DNA of 64,000 bases from Blastomussa wellsi (Eukaryota > Cnidaria > Anthozoa > Scleractinia > Plerogyridae), in contig OX393573.1 in assembly GCA_947652115.1 (NCBI GenBank), forward strand, positions 4,562,997 through 4,626,996. The letters are read 5' to 3'. Both the position numbers and the translations under genes were made by a program. Under the pieces are notes generated by a model. It made no database searches and was not told where the DNA came from. It saw nothing but the letters and a program-made list of their open reading frames with translations. Positions 34,201 to 45,702 of this stretch are shown here, in pieces (position 1 is the first letter of the stretch; each line of letters opens with the position of its first letter).

Positions 34201-37200
34201 GAGGTCTTTTGTCACTGGCGGGGTGTTGCCATGGTAACTGCTATGGCGTCATTAACATTCTTAAAGTATTCTCCAACAACTGATTTTTAAATCTTTCATA
34301 CTTTGCCCGAATGATCTTAAGCACTTTTTTGTAATCCTGCATCATTTTACAAGCACTACACTAGTGAGAAACTCGTTTGAGCCTCCTTAAACCAGTATTT
34401 TTTTCCTTACTTAGTGATGGGCCATGTGATATATTGTGGTTTGGAGCTCATATCATCTGGCAAAGGGATTCATGTAGACAAGGAACTGAAGAACAACATG
34501 CAAGCACTGGAGTTGTTAGCAGCTAGAAGTGACATCACCCTTCGGGAAAAGCTCCATGTCAAGGCTGTGAAAGAGTGGGCTGAAGGGTAAACATTAATTT
34601 TTACTATTACAGTTACATTTACACAGTAAAATTATACAACACGTTACTATATTTATTATTAAAAATCCTCCTCGTAGTTGTTATTTCTTTGTTTAGAAAT
34701 AGTTGGTATAATTAAAGGATTAATTGGTGGTTTTCACGTCACGCAAGTATCACGAAAGTTTCACGCACGTAAGAAATAAAATCACTTACCATTCAGTAAA
34801 TTGAGTCAAGAAAATGAAATATCGTATAAGAGTAATAAATTTAATAAACAACGTGCCAAAGTTTCGGGATGTACGATATTCCGAACTCGAGTTATTCGGC
34901 AAAGTGTATCACTGAAAATTATAGTTTTCAGTATGGAGACGCTATGTTGGAGCCCCTCTGAGGGACTTCAACATGGCGGCTGGAAACAAGTGGAGTTTAC
35001 TTGGGTTCTCTCAAAACGTTTCTTCTCGTTGTTAAGTTTGAAAACATTCGCATGGACACTTCCTCAACATATTGGTTACTCAGAATTCGAAAACATAAGG
35101 TGAATCGATATTTTCTCGCACATGACATGTTACCCCGAAACAATGCCGATGTCACGCATTGTGAAAAATCTGAAATTCAAACTGTTCTATTTTCAAAACA
35201 AGCCGTCTTCCGAGCTGAAAACAGGCCAGCAGATATATGTTTAAAAATGACTTTCACCTGATGAAGTTGAAAACTCAAAATTTTTAATTTTTTTTTTTTG
35301 CTGACGTCACGAGAGGGGAAAAAGGACACCTCTGAGAAGACCCCTCGGGGCATGAACGCAAATGAGAACGATCTCAAGTTGAGAGGGCGTATAAATTCTA
35401 AGCTAAATACCCAAGGGAATTACGACGATCTCAGGAGAGGAAATACCAATGAAAATAGTAGGAAAATTTTCATTCTCATGCTGCACCTCTTGGCACACGA
35501 GGGGATACTAAGATATGGGGCGAAAATAATTTCTTACCCAAGCAGAAATCGCCACTGATAGACCAACAAACCCCGAAAAAAACCATATTCCTCCCAATCT
35601 CAGACACTCAATTCTGAAAAGGTGAGGTTTTATTAACAATACATCAATGGAACGCGATGGCTAACCCCTCGAGGTTATTACGAGCACGGACCTCAGCCCC
35701 TGGCGATTCTGCCTGACAAACATTAATCGCCCCTTTGACTGATCCTTGAGCGAGAAGAAAATTAAAGCCGAGATCCAAGGAGAAAGGGAGATCTTTGATC
35801 CAAAGATTCAGGAATCCCTCATCATGGCACATGCGAGGTTTCGATGGTTGAACGGTTATTGGCATGACTAGGTGGGGCGATGACACAAGGATCCATTGGC
35901 TACCCTTTCTGGAATAGTTTCGGAAATAAATTCGGAAAAGGTCTGACAACTTCTGCTGTTTGGAAAAAGGGCACAAGGAGGTGAAGGGCTTTTATAAAAC
36001 TCGACCTTGGAAAGAACCCTCAAACACGACGAAAAACTCTTTAACATCCACGCCAAACTCCAAGTAACGAAGAAAAGCTGAACGGTTAGGGGAATCATGA
36101 AGAATCGTAGACCACATGACATTAGAAGTTTACGATGAATAAAACCCAGAATGAATCAAAGTGGCTGTGAGCCACTGAACTCGTGAATGAAAGAGTGTAA
36201 ATGGTGAGGACCAAGGACGTTGAAAAGTTGATTTACAAGTGGGGTCTACCTGAAAACCGTGCAATGTTACCGATGCAATTTTTATAGTTGCTTAAATAAA
36301 TGGCTGGATTCATAGTCAAGAAAAGATACCTTTTTTTGTCTTGGTGGTCAAGAACCATGAAGACTTTCCCCGACTCAAAACAAGCGATGCGAGGGGTCTT
36401 CATCGCAGGCTAGCTGGATTCCACGAGTAAATTCACGAAACGATTAGCTGACATGAAGTGTTCCCCGGCCGCAAAACAAACGATGTTATGTAGGTTGGGA
36501 AGCAAGAACCATGAAGACTTTCCACGGCCTCAAAACGTATGATGCTAGCTGAAGTCGACAATTAAATTCGCAGAACGATTCGCTGAAGTAAACAAGAACC
36601 ATGAAGACTTCTCCGGCCGCAAAACAAACGATGTTATGTAGATTGCGAAGCAAGAACCATGAAGACTTTCCACGGCCTCAAAGCATATGCAAGTTCACGA
36701 GTAAATTTGCAGAACGATTCGCTAAAGGAATAGAGTAAGCTCAAAATTTAAAAAGTCACCGTAGATCGTCGAAATAGCCAGCCGAGTTCAAAACACAACC
36801 TCGTTCCCAGGGTCTCTCCCTTGGAATTAGAGCCCGCGATACATGGCGATAGTACTTGAACGATACAAATTGTGCACTAGTCAGCGGCATTAAAAAAAAA
36901 GTTTACGGGAAATGAGTGAGCGAGTGAAATTAGCATATTTGGAACCACTATACTCGTTTCATTCCATTCACGAGTAAAAACGAGGGGTAATGAAAATGCA
37001 GAAAATCTGGTTAAGCGAGGACCTTCCCGGAAGCCACCATCTGCATGGACGGGAGTGGACCGGCCCAATCAGAGGGCTCCCCTTTCCAATTGCAGCAAAT
37101 GGGACTAGATCTAACAGATTCTTGAGCATTTTTTAACAAGAGATGAAACGGCTGCGATGAGGCCTAGAGCGAGCAAGATAAAAATGAAAACAATTAAGTG

Positions 37201-40200
37201 TGAAAAAGGGGGAGCCACCAACCAGGGCGATCCAGGGACCCCGTCATAGACAGAGCATCGGGTGTTAAGAAAACCTGTCCCAGATTGACCAAATTGATAG
37301 CAGAGGAAGCCCAAAAGCGAAAAACAAAAGAATTAAAGTGCGCCTAACCCCAAACTTTTTTTTCGCTAAAATAAGCCTTTGAAGCAGTTCGAAACGCATT
37401 GCACCCTTTGTTTCTCCTTTTCACAAAATTCATTCAAAGTTGTGCGTCATTTGTTCCACGACCGAGTCAGAAGGGGCGTGGTCTATTCCCTATTTGACAG
37501 CACAAACTAATTTGCATGCATCAAAGACTTGATGCGATTCAAATCAGTTTGTGACGTCAAATAGGGAATAGACCCACACCCCTACTGACTCGGTCGTGGA
37601 ATAAATGATGCACAGTTTTTCGTAACTTTTGAATGCTATAAATAGTGAGAAATTGGGAAAAAGGAGAAACAAAAGGTGCAATGCGTTTCAAACTGTTGCA
37701 GAGGTTTATTTTAGCGAAAATAATATTTTGGGGTTAGGTGCACTTTAAAAGGACAGCACATCTAAGCCAAGAACGTACATTATGATAGATCGCAAATAAA
37801 TTAAGCATCTGGGCCACCTGTGGTTCTGCCATGTCCCTGGTAATTCTGCTTCCTTCACTCTCTTTTCTCGTTTTCTGTAGGGTTCCCTTTTTACTCCTGG
37901 GTTCCCAACCACCCCTTCCCCCTTGGATCCCACCTGCAGGTGTAATCGAGACTCGGGCCTAATGTGTGAGAGTTGGCAAGTGTAATACAGTCAGCTGCGT
38001 ACTGTACATGTATGCCCTAGCATCGTGTACATACAGAATGTAGGTGTTCGGGCTTGGGGGGCCAGGGGTGTGGGCGCTGCAGCCCCCCCCCCCCTCCCTC
38101 CCAGCAAGAGAAATTTAATTTTGGTAAGGCAACTTGGGAGAAGTTTTTAGGCAAGTGGTTCACTTCCCGTACGCAATGATCGCACATCTCTATACATTAC
38201 CAACAGTAGTAGTCTTTTCCATTTTCCTTTAGAAACACTGAACAAGCTTGTCTAACCTGGGAGGATATACTAACAGAGAATCCAACCGACATGTTTGCTT
38301 TGAAAATGGCCCATGATTCATACTTTTACCTTGGCTACCAATCTCAGATCAGAGATTCTATTGCTCGTGTGCTGCCGCGATGGAAAGATAGCATGCCACT
38401 CTATGGGTGAGAAATGTTGTTCATTTTTAACTGATCAATTGACAGCTTTGTACAATCATGAAGCCCTCTATGGGTATTGAAGAAATGAAAAAATGAAGAA
38501 GATGCTGAGAAAACGAAGAGCTAAAGGTTGAAGCGAAGATTTAAAAATTCACTTGACTAAGATAAAATAAATGAAAGGAAATAAAATGACATAAATAACA
38601 CCAAACACTGGCTGAACAGAGCTACATCAGCAACAAATCCAAACCATATTTAATTTTCGGCTGTGAATTACACTGACTGCACTGTTAAGCAATGATTTAA
38701 AAGAAGATCTGCTTAAAAAAATCAAAGATTTGCAAATCGCTGTTTTCAATTACAAACGTCCAATTTGGGCCACGAGGAAAGGTCCTTGTTGATGCACTGA
38801 TCAATATAAGCAAGTGAAGTTCTTGTAAATTTGAACAAGCAACTTGCTAAAAGGGGTCTGGTAGCAGCTCTCGAAATATCTCAGATGAATGCCTTGCTTA
38901 CCTTAAAAAGAACAATAGAACAAATGAAGGGAACAATGCCCCTAACCCCCAAAACAACAGCAACTGCTACACCAGAGAACCAGCAGTAAAATTAGAGACT
39001 TGCTAGAGCTGCTCCATGTAGACTACTGGTTTAATATGTGGTTACATTTCATTGTAATTTAGCTATAACTCTCTTATTTTCCTTTTGGTCAAAATACATA
39101 GTATTGTGATATTGTCACGTAAGTGTGGTTTTCCACTGGCTGAGGTACGAAAGAAGCGGAAAACGTCTTTCTCACACACGTCTGGGGGTCTGTCTTTGTC
39201 TATGGTAAATTTCAATCCCGATAATGAAATGACCAGGATGAATCATGGGACAAAGAAAAATCTGACTCCCATCACTCTTGACATGATTACATTACGTTTT
39301 TCTAACTTCACTACCAAGCTTGATATTTACCAGCTCTCTTGCATTTGTCACCATAAAGTATACTGTCTACTGGCATTGAAGCATCTCCTTAGTTCAGTGG
39401 ATGCACGTAGAATGCCCACCTGGTGAATAGTAATTCAATTAGTTAATGACTGTGTCAACATTTTTGTTGACGTTAGGTATCTTCAAGGGATGTATGCATT
39501 TGGCTTGGTGGAAACAGGATTTTATAGAGAGGCCGAAAAGTGTGCGCTCAAGGTACGGTGTAGGCTTTTATACCCTTTCAGTTAAAAGTTGTTTTTTCGT
39601 AATTCATATTTCTTCACACTTATTTATTTCGTCATACAAGGGAGGCCTGATGGCCTAAGGATTAGTGCGCTAGTAACTCGGAATCGTACGGTCCAGGTCT
39701 GAAGCCTAGCTAGGGCACTGCATTGTGTTCTTGGATGATTAATACACACACTTGGTGAAGAAGAAAGCGGCAAGTCTGAGTTCAGTTCTGGAACTCCAAA
39801 GGCCAACCAGGGACGAAAGTGAGGAGTCAAAATGTCAGAGTCAAAGAAGTCACAGAACTCAACGCAAGACTGGAAAGGAACAAGACACGTAGCTCTTTTT
39901 TTTGCGGAAGTCATTCTGACGGCGTTAGCGATTAAAAATAGTACAAGTAACTTTATTTGCCCTCGGATTTACAGTGTAGCTTTATCAGCTAATTTCTCCA
40001 AGCATTTCCCAATCTTGACATCATAACAGGCAAAGACCAGACCATAACACCGGGAACTCCGTGCCCTGCGCTTTACGATGAGTGTGTGGGTTCTTTAACG
40101 TCCCCTGTTGACCCGTAACAATGAAGATGCAAGATGCACTGAGACAGGGCATACGGTTTGTCGTCCTTATTCGAGAAGGCTAGAACATCTAACCATTTGC

Positions 40201-43200
40201 AGATGTCTTTGCAAAGGCTACATGTTCCCCCCCTTACATAGTCCCCCCCCACCGCCCAAAATAATGGGGAGAGGGGGGAGGGGGTGTAGCAGCCATGCAC
40301 TGTGAAGCAATCCTGCTTCTTTCTCTGAATGTTCTTTTTTTAAGGGTTTAGAATTGAATCCCAGGGATTGCTGGAGCACTCACGCCGAGGCTCATGTTAT
40401 AGAGATGGAGGGACGTCAGGATGATGGCATATCATTCCTTAGCAAAACGATCAACGACTGGACGGTAAGAAATCTCGAGTTATCAGTGTTTTTTAAGGAA
40501 TTCCAGCCCTGAGGAAAAACGAATTGTGACATGTAAAATTACGACATTTTACTGTAATGAGATTGTCATGTCTGATCCTTTCAGGGTACTTAAACTTGTT
40601 GGTGTATAGTCGGAACATCTTTGGATCTTTCTCGGAGGTCTTCGGTAAACTTGGTACACTTTCGGAAAATGTTAGGAAACGTTTGTATGACCATCGGGCA
40701 CCCCAGGAAACCCCCTAGCTACACCCTTGCTAATAAACTACACTTTTCAGATGGGTGCTATGCTAGCCTGTCACAACTACTGGCACTGGGCGCTATATCA
40801 CATCGAAAAGGTAATCAACGATAGTCTACAACTTTGATTTTTCTATGTTACTTGTTTGAAGATTTGTCTGTTATGGTTCAGATGGTTCAATGTAGTTACA
40901 AACTATGGCCTTACAAATTATTCAGCCTGTTGTGGAATTAACCGTTACTAATTTTTGCTGAAGTTAGTTCCTGTAAAAATAAGTAACAAAAAAATCCTTC
41001 AGACTGCTGTGTTTACAGTGAAGTAGGGTTTTGTACCATTGATGTAATTTGCGAAAGTTGGTTTCCGCGTAAGTAAGTAACATTAAATATAGAACAAATT
41101 CCTTTAGGCTGCTGTGCTTACTGTGAAGTATGGTTTTATATCCATTTATGTAACTGTTCTTGGTCTGGGACGTGTCTTATCTTCCAAATCGCAAAATTTG
41201 CCTCTTCCATTTTTGCCAAAGTTAGTTCCTGCGAAAATAATTTCGAGCCTAGTGGTCCACCTTGCCGGGGATACTTGTCCATCACAGGGTTTCCGCCCAG
41301 CATTAAATTCGCTGACACCCTTGATACAACTGGGTGGACAGAGGCGCTACGAGAGTAAAGTGTATTGCCTATGATCGCAAAGGAGTGTCTCGGCCGAGGC
41401 TAGGACCCAGATCATGATCAGGAATCGAGCGCACTGACTAATAAGCCACCAGGCCTCCTACGAATTTGCATGGAGTTGCCGTCGGAAAATAAGCCAGTTC
41501 GGAGTTTCAAAAAAATCACTTGCGTGCGTCGGGATAAAATCAAGCATATATTTGAAAGATTTTCAATTCAAATTCGTGCAAGTATTTTGCATGATAAAAG
41601 AAGAAAATTGTATGCTTCCGTTTTATCCCAACGCGAGCAAGTGTGTTTTGAAACTTCGAATAGACTTATTAATGTTTGCACCTTTTTCCAGGGAGAGCAT
41701 CAAGCGGCAGTAGACATTTATGATGAAGAGGTATAAAGTTCTTGTGATTTGTTTTCAGTTATTCGCCTTTTGTCCAAAGTTCCTTTGAATCACTGTCCGG
41801 AAGTGTTCCGTATTGTTATTAACCAATCCAATCCTAGTATGACAGTCACGAGAATCCCGAAGTTTGTCTCGTATTCTTGTTAATCAATCAAATACTTGAA
41901 CGAACACTTGCGCGTCTCCCGGATGTTGTCTCTTGTGAAGGTGTGGAACATAAAAGGAGAAGAAAGGATTGATTAAAGGAGCTTCGTCATTGTTCGTACA
42001 CTTTGAAAATTTAGCTTAAATTTTTCAAAATCGTCATTTTCAATCCGTTTCAATCTTCCCCATGCTCAGCCATCCTTGTTCCTTTTTGGTTTAGTATCAC
42101 TCTTTTGGTGATTTTTTTCCTTAGTAAATTATTAGTTTTAGGTTTCCTACATTTTAAGGCTAATTTGCGGGTGTTTTTCGAAGAAATAACTCAAAATATC
42201 GTGACGTAGCCCCTTTAAGAAACGTCATTTTGCTCGGAAGCTTCGGTTAAATCTGTTCACACAGGCTAAATCTGTTCTTGCCCTTTCAGATTGCCTGTAT
42301 TCGCTAGCGCCCGTGTTATTGTCCGCTGCATCAGTAGGGACGAACAGGCAGCGAAAATCGTCAGTCGGAATCTCTCTGCGAGAATTGACTGAGCTAACGG
42401 TTTCCATTGGGGTTTGTTGCTAAGCAACTAGGCGTATCTCAGTGACGACATACGGACACAGCTTTTTTTTCTTTGGGTTAGATGAATTGGAAACTCCTCT
42501 AGAAAGGTCTCCGTAAAGGTCGCCACACATAATTTTATCCCATATTCTTCGTTAAATCTTTGACGAAGATGATTTCACGAAGAATGTAGTTGTTTTCCTG
42601 ACTGACATGCATTGAGATATGTTTGGTGTCATAGTCCAGAGATTCTAACGTTGTAATGAAGTTTTGCAGTAATACAATCGGTCCCCCTTTCTTTGTTGTT
42701 CCAAGGTTGGGAAACGCTGCCATTCTGGTGCCATGCTAGATTTAGTAGACGCTTCATCGCTTCTTTATAGACTTCAAATGGAAGGTTGGTTTCAGTAATA
42801 AAAACAACACTTGTTGTAAAATGCATTTTAATTTTGACATTTAACCGTTAGGCAAATTTTGGATCGTTTATATTGATTGTGGTTTAATATGAATTGTGTG
42901 TCGAAATTCTTTTCCTTTGTTCTGTCTATGAGAATATTTGATAATGAACATAAAATCGAAAGGTCAATGACAGGTTGTACCAAGGGCTAAAATCGAATCG
43001 GTTTAAACTTTCCAACAGCGATGAACCCTTTGTGAGTTGCCGAGCATAATGTTTTCGTGTATGTTGCATTTTAACTTCTGATCGTAGCATCAATTTGATT
43101 TCAGAGTATATTTTTTGCTAGTCAGACATTCTAAGTCAGTTTTTTTGATCAGTAACATGTTGTACTGTCAATCTGTTTATTTGTTTTGCCTTTTCGTTTG

Positions 43201-44295
43201 CTTTTTGTGCGTATTAGGTGTTGATGTTGGTAGTCGATGGAAAGAGCTGTATCACCTATGGCAGTCGCACACAGATGACCATATTTTGGTGCGTACCGTT
43301 ATTTCACTTCGCATGTACCTTCAGGTTGTTATTGTTTTGGCGATTTTAGCGAGTTTGGCAAAAATCGCTAAATTTAGTATCAGCTAAAATTTGTCGCGTT
43401 GAAATTTAATAGTCGTTGAATTTAAGTCTACCTACAGAGCCCCCCCCCCCCCCACACGCAAACGTGGACGGCCGAAGACCACCTGGCGGCGCTCAACTGA
43501 AGCTGAAGTTAAGGCCGCTGGCCTGACGTGGGGACAGCTCGAGCGGAAGGCCCAGGACAGGAGGGGATGGCGAACTCTAGTGGACGACCTATGTTCCGTA
43601 CGGAACGACAGGAATTAGAGAGAGAGAGACAGAGCACCCCCCCCCCACACCCCGCCCCCACCCCTCCCAATCCGCGCAAAAAGGAAAACAAAATTGAATC
43701 TTGTGTACTTGAATTTACGTCGTCGAGGGAAAAGCAACTCTCCCGGACCCATTTTCTTACATTTTTAGTCATTACTTTTCTCGGACAATTAATAATACAA
43801 TTTTGTTTAATTTCGACTTAGTGGCTTTTGTTCTTTTACTGAACATTTTTCCTCTATGTTTTCATTAAAACTGCCATGGTTTACACAACAATTTAAGTGA
43901 GAGATGATCATCGCAGTGAATTTCCAATTTAAGCAATTGGAATAAAGAAGGCCTGAAAAAATTCCGGGCTTCAACGGGACTCGAGCCCGTGACCTTCGCG
44001 ATACCAGTTAGATGCTCTACCAACTGAGCTACGAAGCTACACATTGGGAGTTCATATTTTTCCCGATTCAATTAAACAACAAATCGCTAAATTTGATACT
44101 CGCTAAATTTTCCAAAGGAAATCACTAAAAATGATAGACGCCGGCAACAGTGCACGAAAGGTTCGTCTTCTAATTCATACCAACTCTATATTATGTTCAG
44201 GTTTTTAATGATGTCCACATGCTCATGTGTACGTTAGGAGCAAAGAATGAAGATGCCACGCTAAAACTAATGGCATCACTGAGGGACTATATCAG
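31206..44295 (+). CDS. TTC38: TTC38, coding exons 2-12
   Basis: Eleven exons: 31206-31283, 33186-33267, 34415-34586, 38233-38406, 39477-39552, 40345-40464, 40751-40810, 41692-41730, 42706-42784, 43218-43288, 44201-44295. All have AG acceptors, GT donors and consistent phases. The product matches tetratricopeptide repeat protein 38: LPLTTTSNEAAKMYDATLTQ, GGIEG-type and ADPDF, then LREKLHVKAV, FALKMAHDSYFYLGYQ, ACHNYWHWALY, SGAMLDLVDASSLLYRLQ and RWKELYHLW...DDHIL. TTC38 is a conserved cytosolic TPR protein of poorly known biochemical role. The first coding exon (about 10 residues expected) is not identified; exon 2 begins in phase 0, so exon 1 should end on a codon boundary. The exon 10 donor (GAAG|GTTGGT) is weak. 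Coding exons 2-16 total 455 residues, close to the vertebrate protein. Confidence 0.92.
31367..31505. repeat. foldback MITE in TTC38 intron 2
   Basis: Arms of about 60 bp (CATAGAAAGTGC...TACGGAT and TTGCAAAACTTTGGAAAACT...) meet at GTTCGCTGCGCTCACTCG. It lies just after exon 2. 31510-32430 holds no supported gene. Confidence 0.75.
32435..32673 (-). repeat. tRNA-derived SINE in TTC38 intron 2
   Basis: Minus-strand copy of the family at 20765-21059, about 90 percent similar by eye over AGTATTTCTAC...CCCTGGAAGGGATGCTAGTCC and the head region. Confidence 0.75.
33935..34084. repeat. minisatellite, seven copies of about 21-23 bp
   Basis: The unit is AGGCTAACCGGAGTGCTATAGT with variants. It lies in the intron between TTC38 exons 3 and 4. 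Confidence 0.9.
35640..36125 (-). pseudogene. DIRS-like reverse transcriptase fragment
   Basis: Read on the minus strand, one frame gives FISETIPERVANGSL. An adjacent frame then gives PPHLVMPIT-type sequence ending KPRMCHDEGFLNLWIKDLPF. Such stretches are typical of the fingers/palm start of DIRS/YR-type retrotransposon reverse transcriptases. The frame changes between the two parts, a clear frameshift, and the catalytic palm that should follow is missing. This is a dead 5' fragment in TTC38 intron 4. Confidence 0.65.
36345..36720. repeat. interspersed direct repeats around ACCATGAAGACTTTCC
   Basis: CAAGAACCATGAAGACTTTCC plus C.GGCC.CAAAACNNANGATG recurs at about 36350, 36507, 36597 and 36652. 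Spacer words AGCTGACATGAAG / CGCTGAAGTAAA also repeat. It is an irregular array in TTC38 intron 4. Confidence 0.65.
37337..37744. mobile_element. 408-bp palindromic MITE flanked by TTAA
   Basis: Ends read AGTGCGCCTAACCCC and GGGGTTAGGTGCACT (one mismatch), each abutted by TTAA (37333-37336 and 37745-37748). The arms extend about 150-200 bp, through AACGCATTGCACC and CACGACCGAGTCAG...TATTCCCTATTTGA. TTAA target duplication suggests piggyBac-type mobilisation (inference). Confidence 0.7.
39640..39735 (+). repeat. SINE head fragment
   Basis: GGGAGGCCTGATGGCCTAAGGATTAGTGCGC and GGTCCAGGTCTGAAGCC match the tRNA-related head of the 20765-21059 SINE family. The 3' body is missing. Confidence 0.55.
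41248..41459 (-). repeat. diverged tRNA-derived SINE in TTC38 intron 8
   Basis: It retains ACTTGTCCATCACAGGGTTTC..CCCAGCATTAAATTCGC and AGTAAAGTGTATTGCC in the family order, on the minus strand. Confidence 0.65.
43890..44062 (-). repeat. tRNA-derived SINE (second family)
   Basis: The minus-strand tRNA-like head at 44042-43966 has A box TAGCTCAGTTGGTAGAGCATC and B box GGCTCGAGTCCC, with acceptor-like ends GCTTCG/TGAAGC. The tail toward 43890 (GGCCTTCTTTATTCCAATT) is unrelated to a tRNA. An intact tRNA gene is unlikely because the anticodon stem is poorly paired. It sits about 140 bp before TTC38 exon 12. Confidence 0.65.
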
Positions 44296-44819
44296 GTAAA
44301 ACTGTAGAATAGTTTTTGATCAGTTGTCTACAATTTGTAGGAAGCACGTTGCTGCACCCTCTCTCTCTGTTCGTGCAGTGACGTGACATCTCTCGTGAGT
44401 TTGTCATTCTACAGGTCCTGTGGTGTAACAGTCGCTTTTGTTTGGTGATCATATAACTCTTGTTGAGAGCTGGCAGCTGACCCTTATGACGCAACATTTT
44501 GCCACGTTGCTCCGACAAAATCATTTGCCCATCTCCATCCACACAACAGGAAAAGCGGAGAGGGGCTCCGAGTGTAAATCGTTGTTGTTCCATAACACTT
44601 CAAAGGGGGAGTGGTTAAAGGGGTATTGTGACGCCATTTAAAGGAGCTCGGTCACGGATGACACAGTTGGAAAAGTTTAGTCGAAATTTGCCAATTGCAA
44701 TCCTTCCGAATCGTCCTCATTCAAAGCCATCCTTTATTCGTCCTAGTTTACTGGTGCATCTTCCTTGTTTTCTACCTTGGTAAATGATTATTTCAAGGTT
44801 TTGTTTTGATTCGATGGCA

Positions 44820-45116
44820 ACACACATGTAAACTAGGCTTTCTGGCACACCGGGGTTAAAATTTGTTGACGATGCAAACACGGCTCCAAATTTGTCGCCG
44901 TGTTTGCATCGACAACAAATTTTAACCCCGGTGTGCCCAAAACCACTCCTTTCTATGTGTGTGGGAAAAAACACCAATTTTGCACATGCGTTCACAAAAG
45001 TGTGCCAGAACCACTCTTGCATATTTTGCACAAAGTGTGCCAGAATTATTTTCCATTTGAAGAAGTGTGCGCGCATCCATATACGCGAACATGGCCGCAG
45101 CTGACTATTCAAACGA
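44820..45116 (+). repeat. left terminal inverted repeat
   Basis: It matches the reverse complement of 60423-60719 wherever I compared them. It contains a 41-bp-arm palindrome (44844-44937), repeated GTGTGCC words at 44931, 45000, 45035 and 45065, and the start codon plus the first nine codons of the first left-end gene (ATG at 45091). Confidence 0.95.
44844..44937. repeat. 41-bp-arm palindrome inside left TIR
   Basis: Arms 44844-44884 and 44897-44937 (GGCACACCGGGGTTAAAATT...) pair with one mismatch. The 12-base loop itself contains CAAATTTG. It could form a cruciform or hairpin near the DNA end. Confidence 0.9.
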
Positions 45117-45444
45117 CGGCTCGATAACAGAGGCAATTCAAAACCTCCCAGCCGAGCTTCGTGAGATGATATTGAAAGAATATATTTCCATCAAGACAAA
45201 AGAGAAATTGGACCTTGGTTTTTCTGAAGTTCATTATGAAATGTATTTGCTCCCCTTTTGTGAAAAAAACCAACAAATCACCAAAATCACGGCTTGCGGG
45301 AAATGTGATGGCGGATGTGGGAAATGTAATTGGTGTTGCCTGTGTGCAAAAAACAAAAAGAATCATTTTCTCGGGTACCCTGTGTACGAAATAGATGACT
45401 TAGAAGAATTCGGCGTTGTCGAGAAATTTTTGAAATACGTTTGA
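45091..45444 (+). CDS. F-box-like / cysteine-rich protein, copy 1
   Basis: The product has 117 residues. The ATG at 45091 is chosen because the frame further upstream opens only with GTG and the paralogue starts with the equivalent M(A/S)AAD. The N-terminal part reads NLPAELREMILKEY, which looks like an F-box helix. A shared PFCEKNQ.ITK segment follows, then a Cys cluster (CGKC, CGKC, CCLC) likely to bind zinc. The first nine residues lie in the TIR and are shared with PolB. F-box proteins recruit substrates to SCF ubiquitin ligases; that role here is speculative. Its nearest relative is the gene at 45703, which lacks part of the Cys cluster. Confidence 0.75.
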   Translation: MAAADYSNDGSITEAIQNLPAELREMILKEYISIKTKEKLDLGFSEVHYEMYLLPFCEKNQQITKITACGKCDGGCGKCNWCCLCAKNKKNHFLGYPVYEIDDLEEFGVVEKFLKYV

Positions 45445-45465
45445 TCACTCGTCAACAGAATCTTT

Positions 45466-45563
45466 GAAAATTTCACATTTGTGAAGTTTTCACTGAAAAT
45501 TTCACATTTGTGAAGTTTTCACAGAAAATTTCACATTTGTGAAGAAAAATGTGAAGTTTGTGA
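45466..45563. repeat. 29-bp tandem repeat (2.7 copies)
   Basis: GAAAATTTCACATTTGTGAAG plus TTTTCACT repeats at 45466, 45495 and 45524, followed by an inverse AAATGTGAAG. It lies between the two paralogous left-end genes, just after the first stop codon. It could be a regulatory, terminator or origin element; only the repeat itself is certain. Confidence 0.8.
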
Positions 45564-45702
45564 TGGGAAAACCCCCAATATTGTTCGAGAAAAAACGGGG
45601 AATCCCCCGACAAAGTAATTCAGACATGAGGTCATCTGACCGGTTCATTTGAAAATAATTTTAAAAAGAAATCGTGAAAAAATTTTTGAAATATACGCGA
45701 AA

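Noticed and set aside
43966..44042. functional tRNA gene
   Set aside because: A and B boxes are present, but the anticodon stem pairs poorly and the copy has a SINE tail. A second decayed copy lies at 5.7 kb.
44717..45136. 139-aa minus-strand frame across the left TIR (and its mirror at 60373-60747)
   Set aside because: It runs through the palindrome and antisense to the leader of a better supported gene. It exists twice only because the TIR does.
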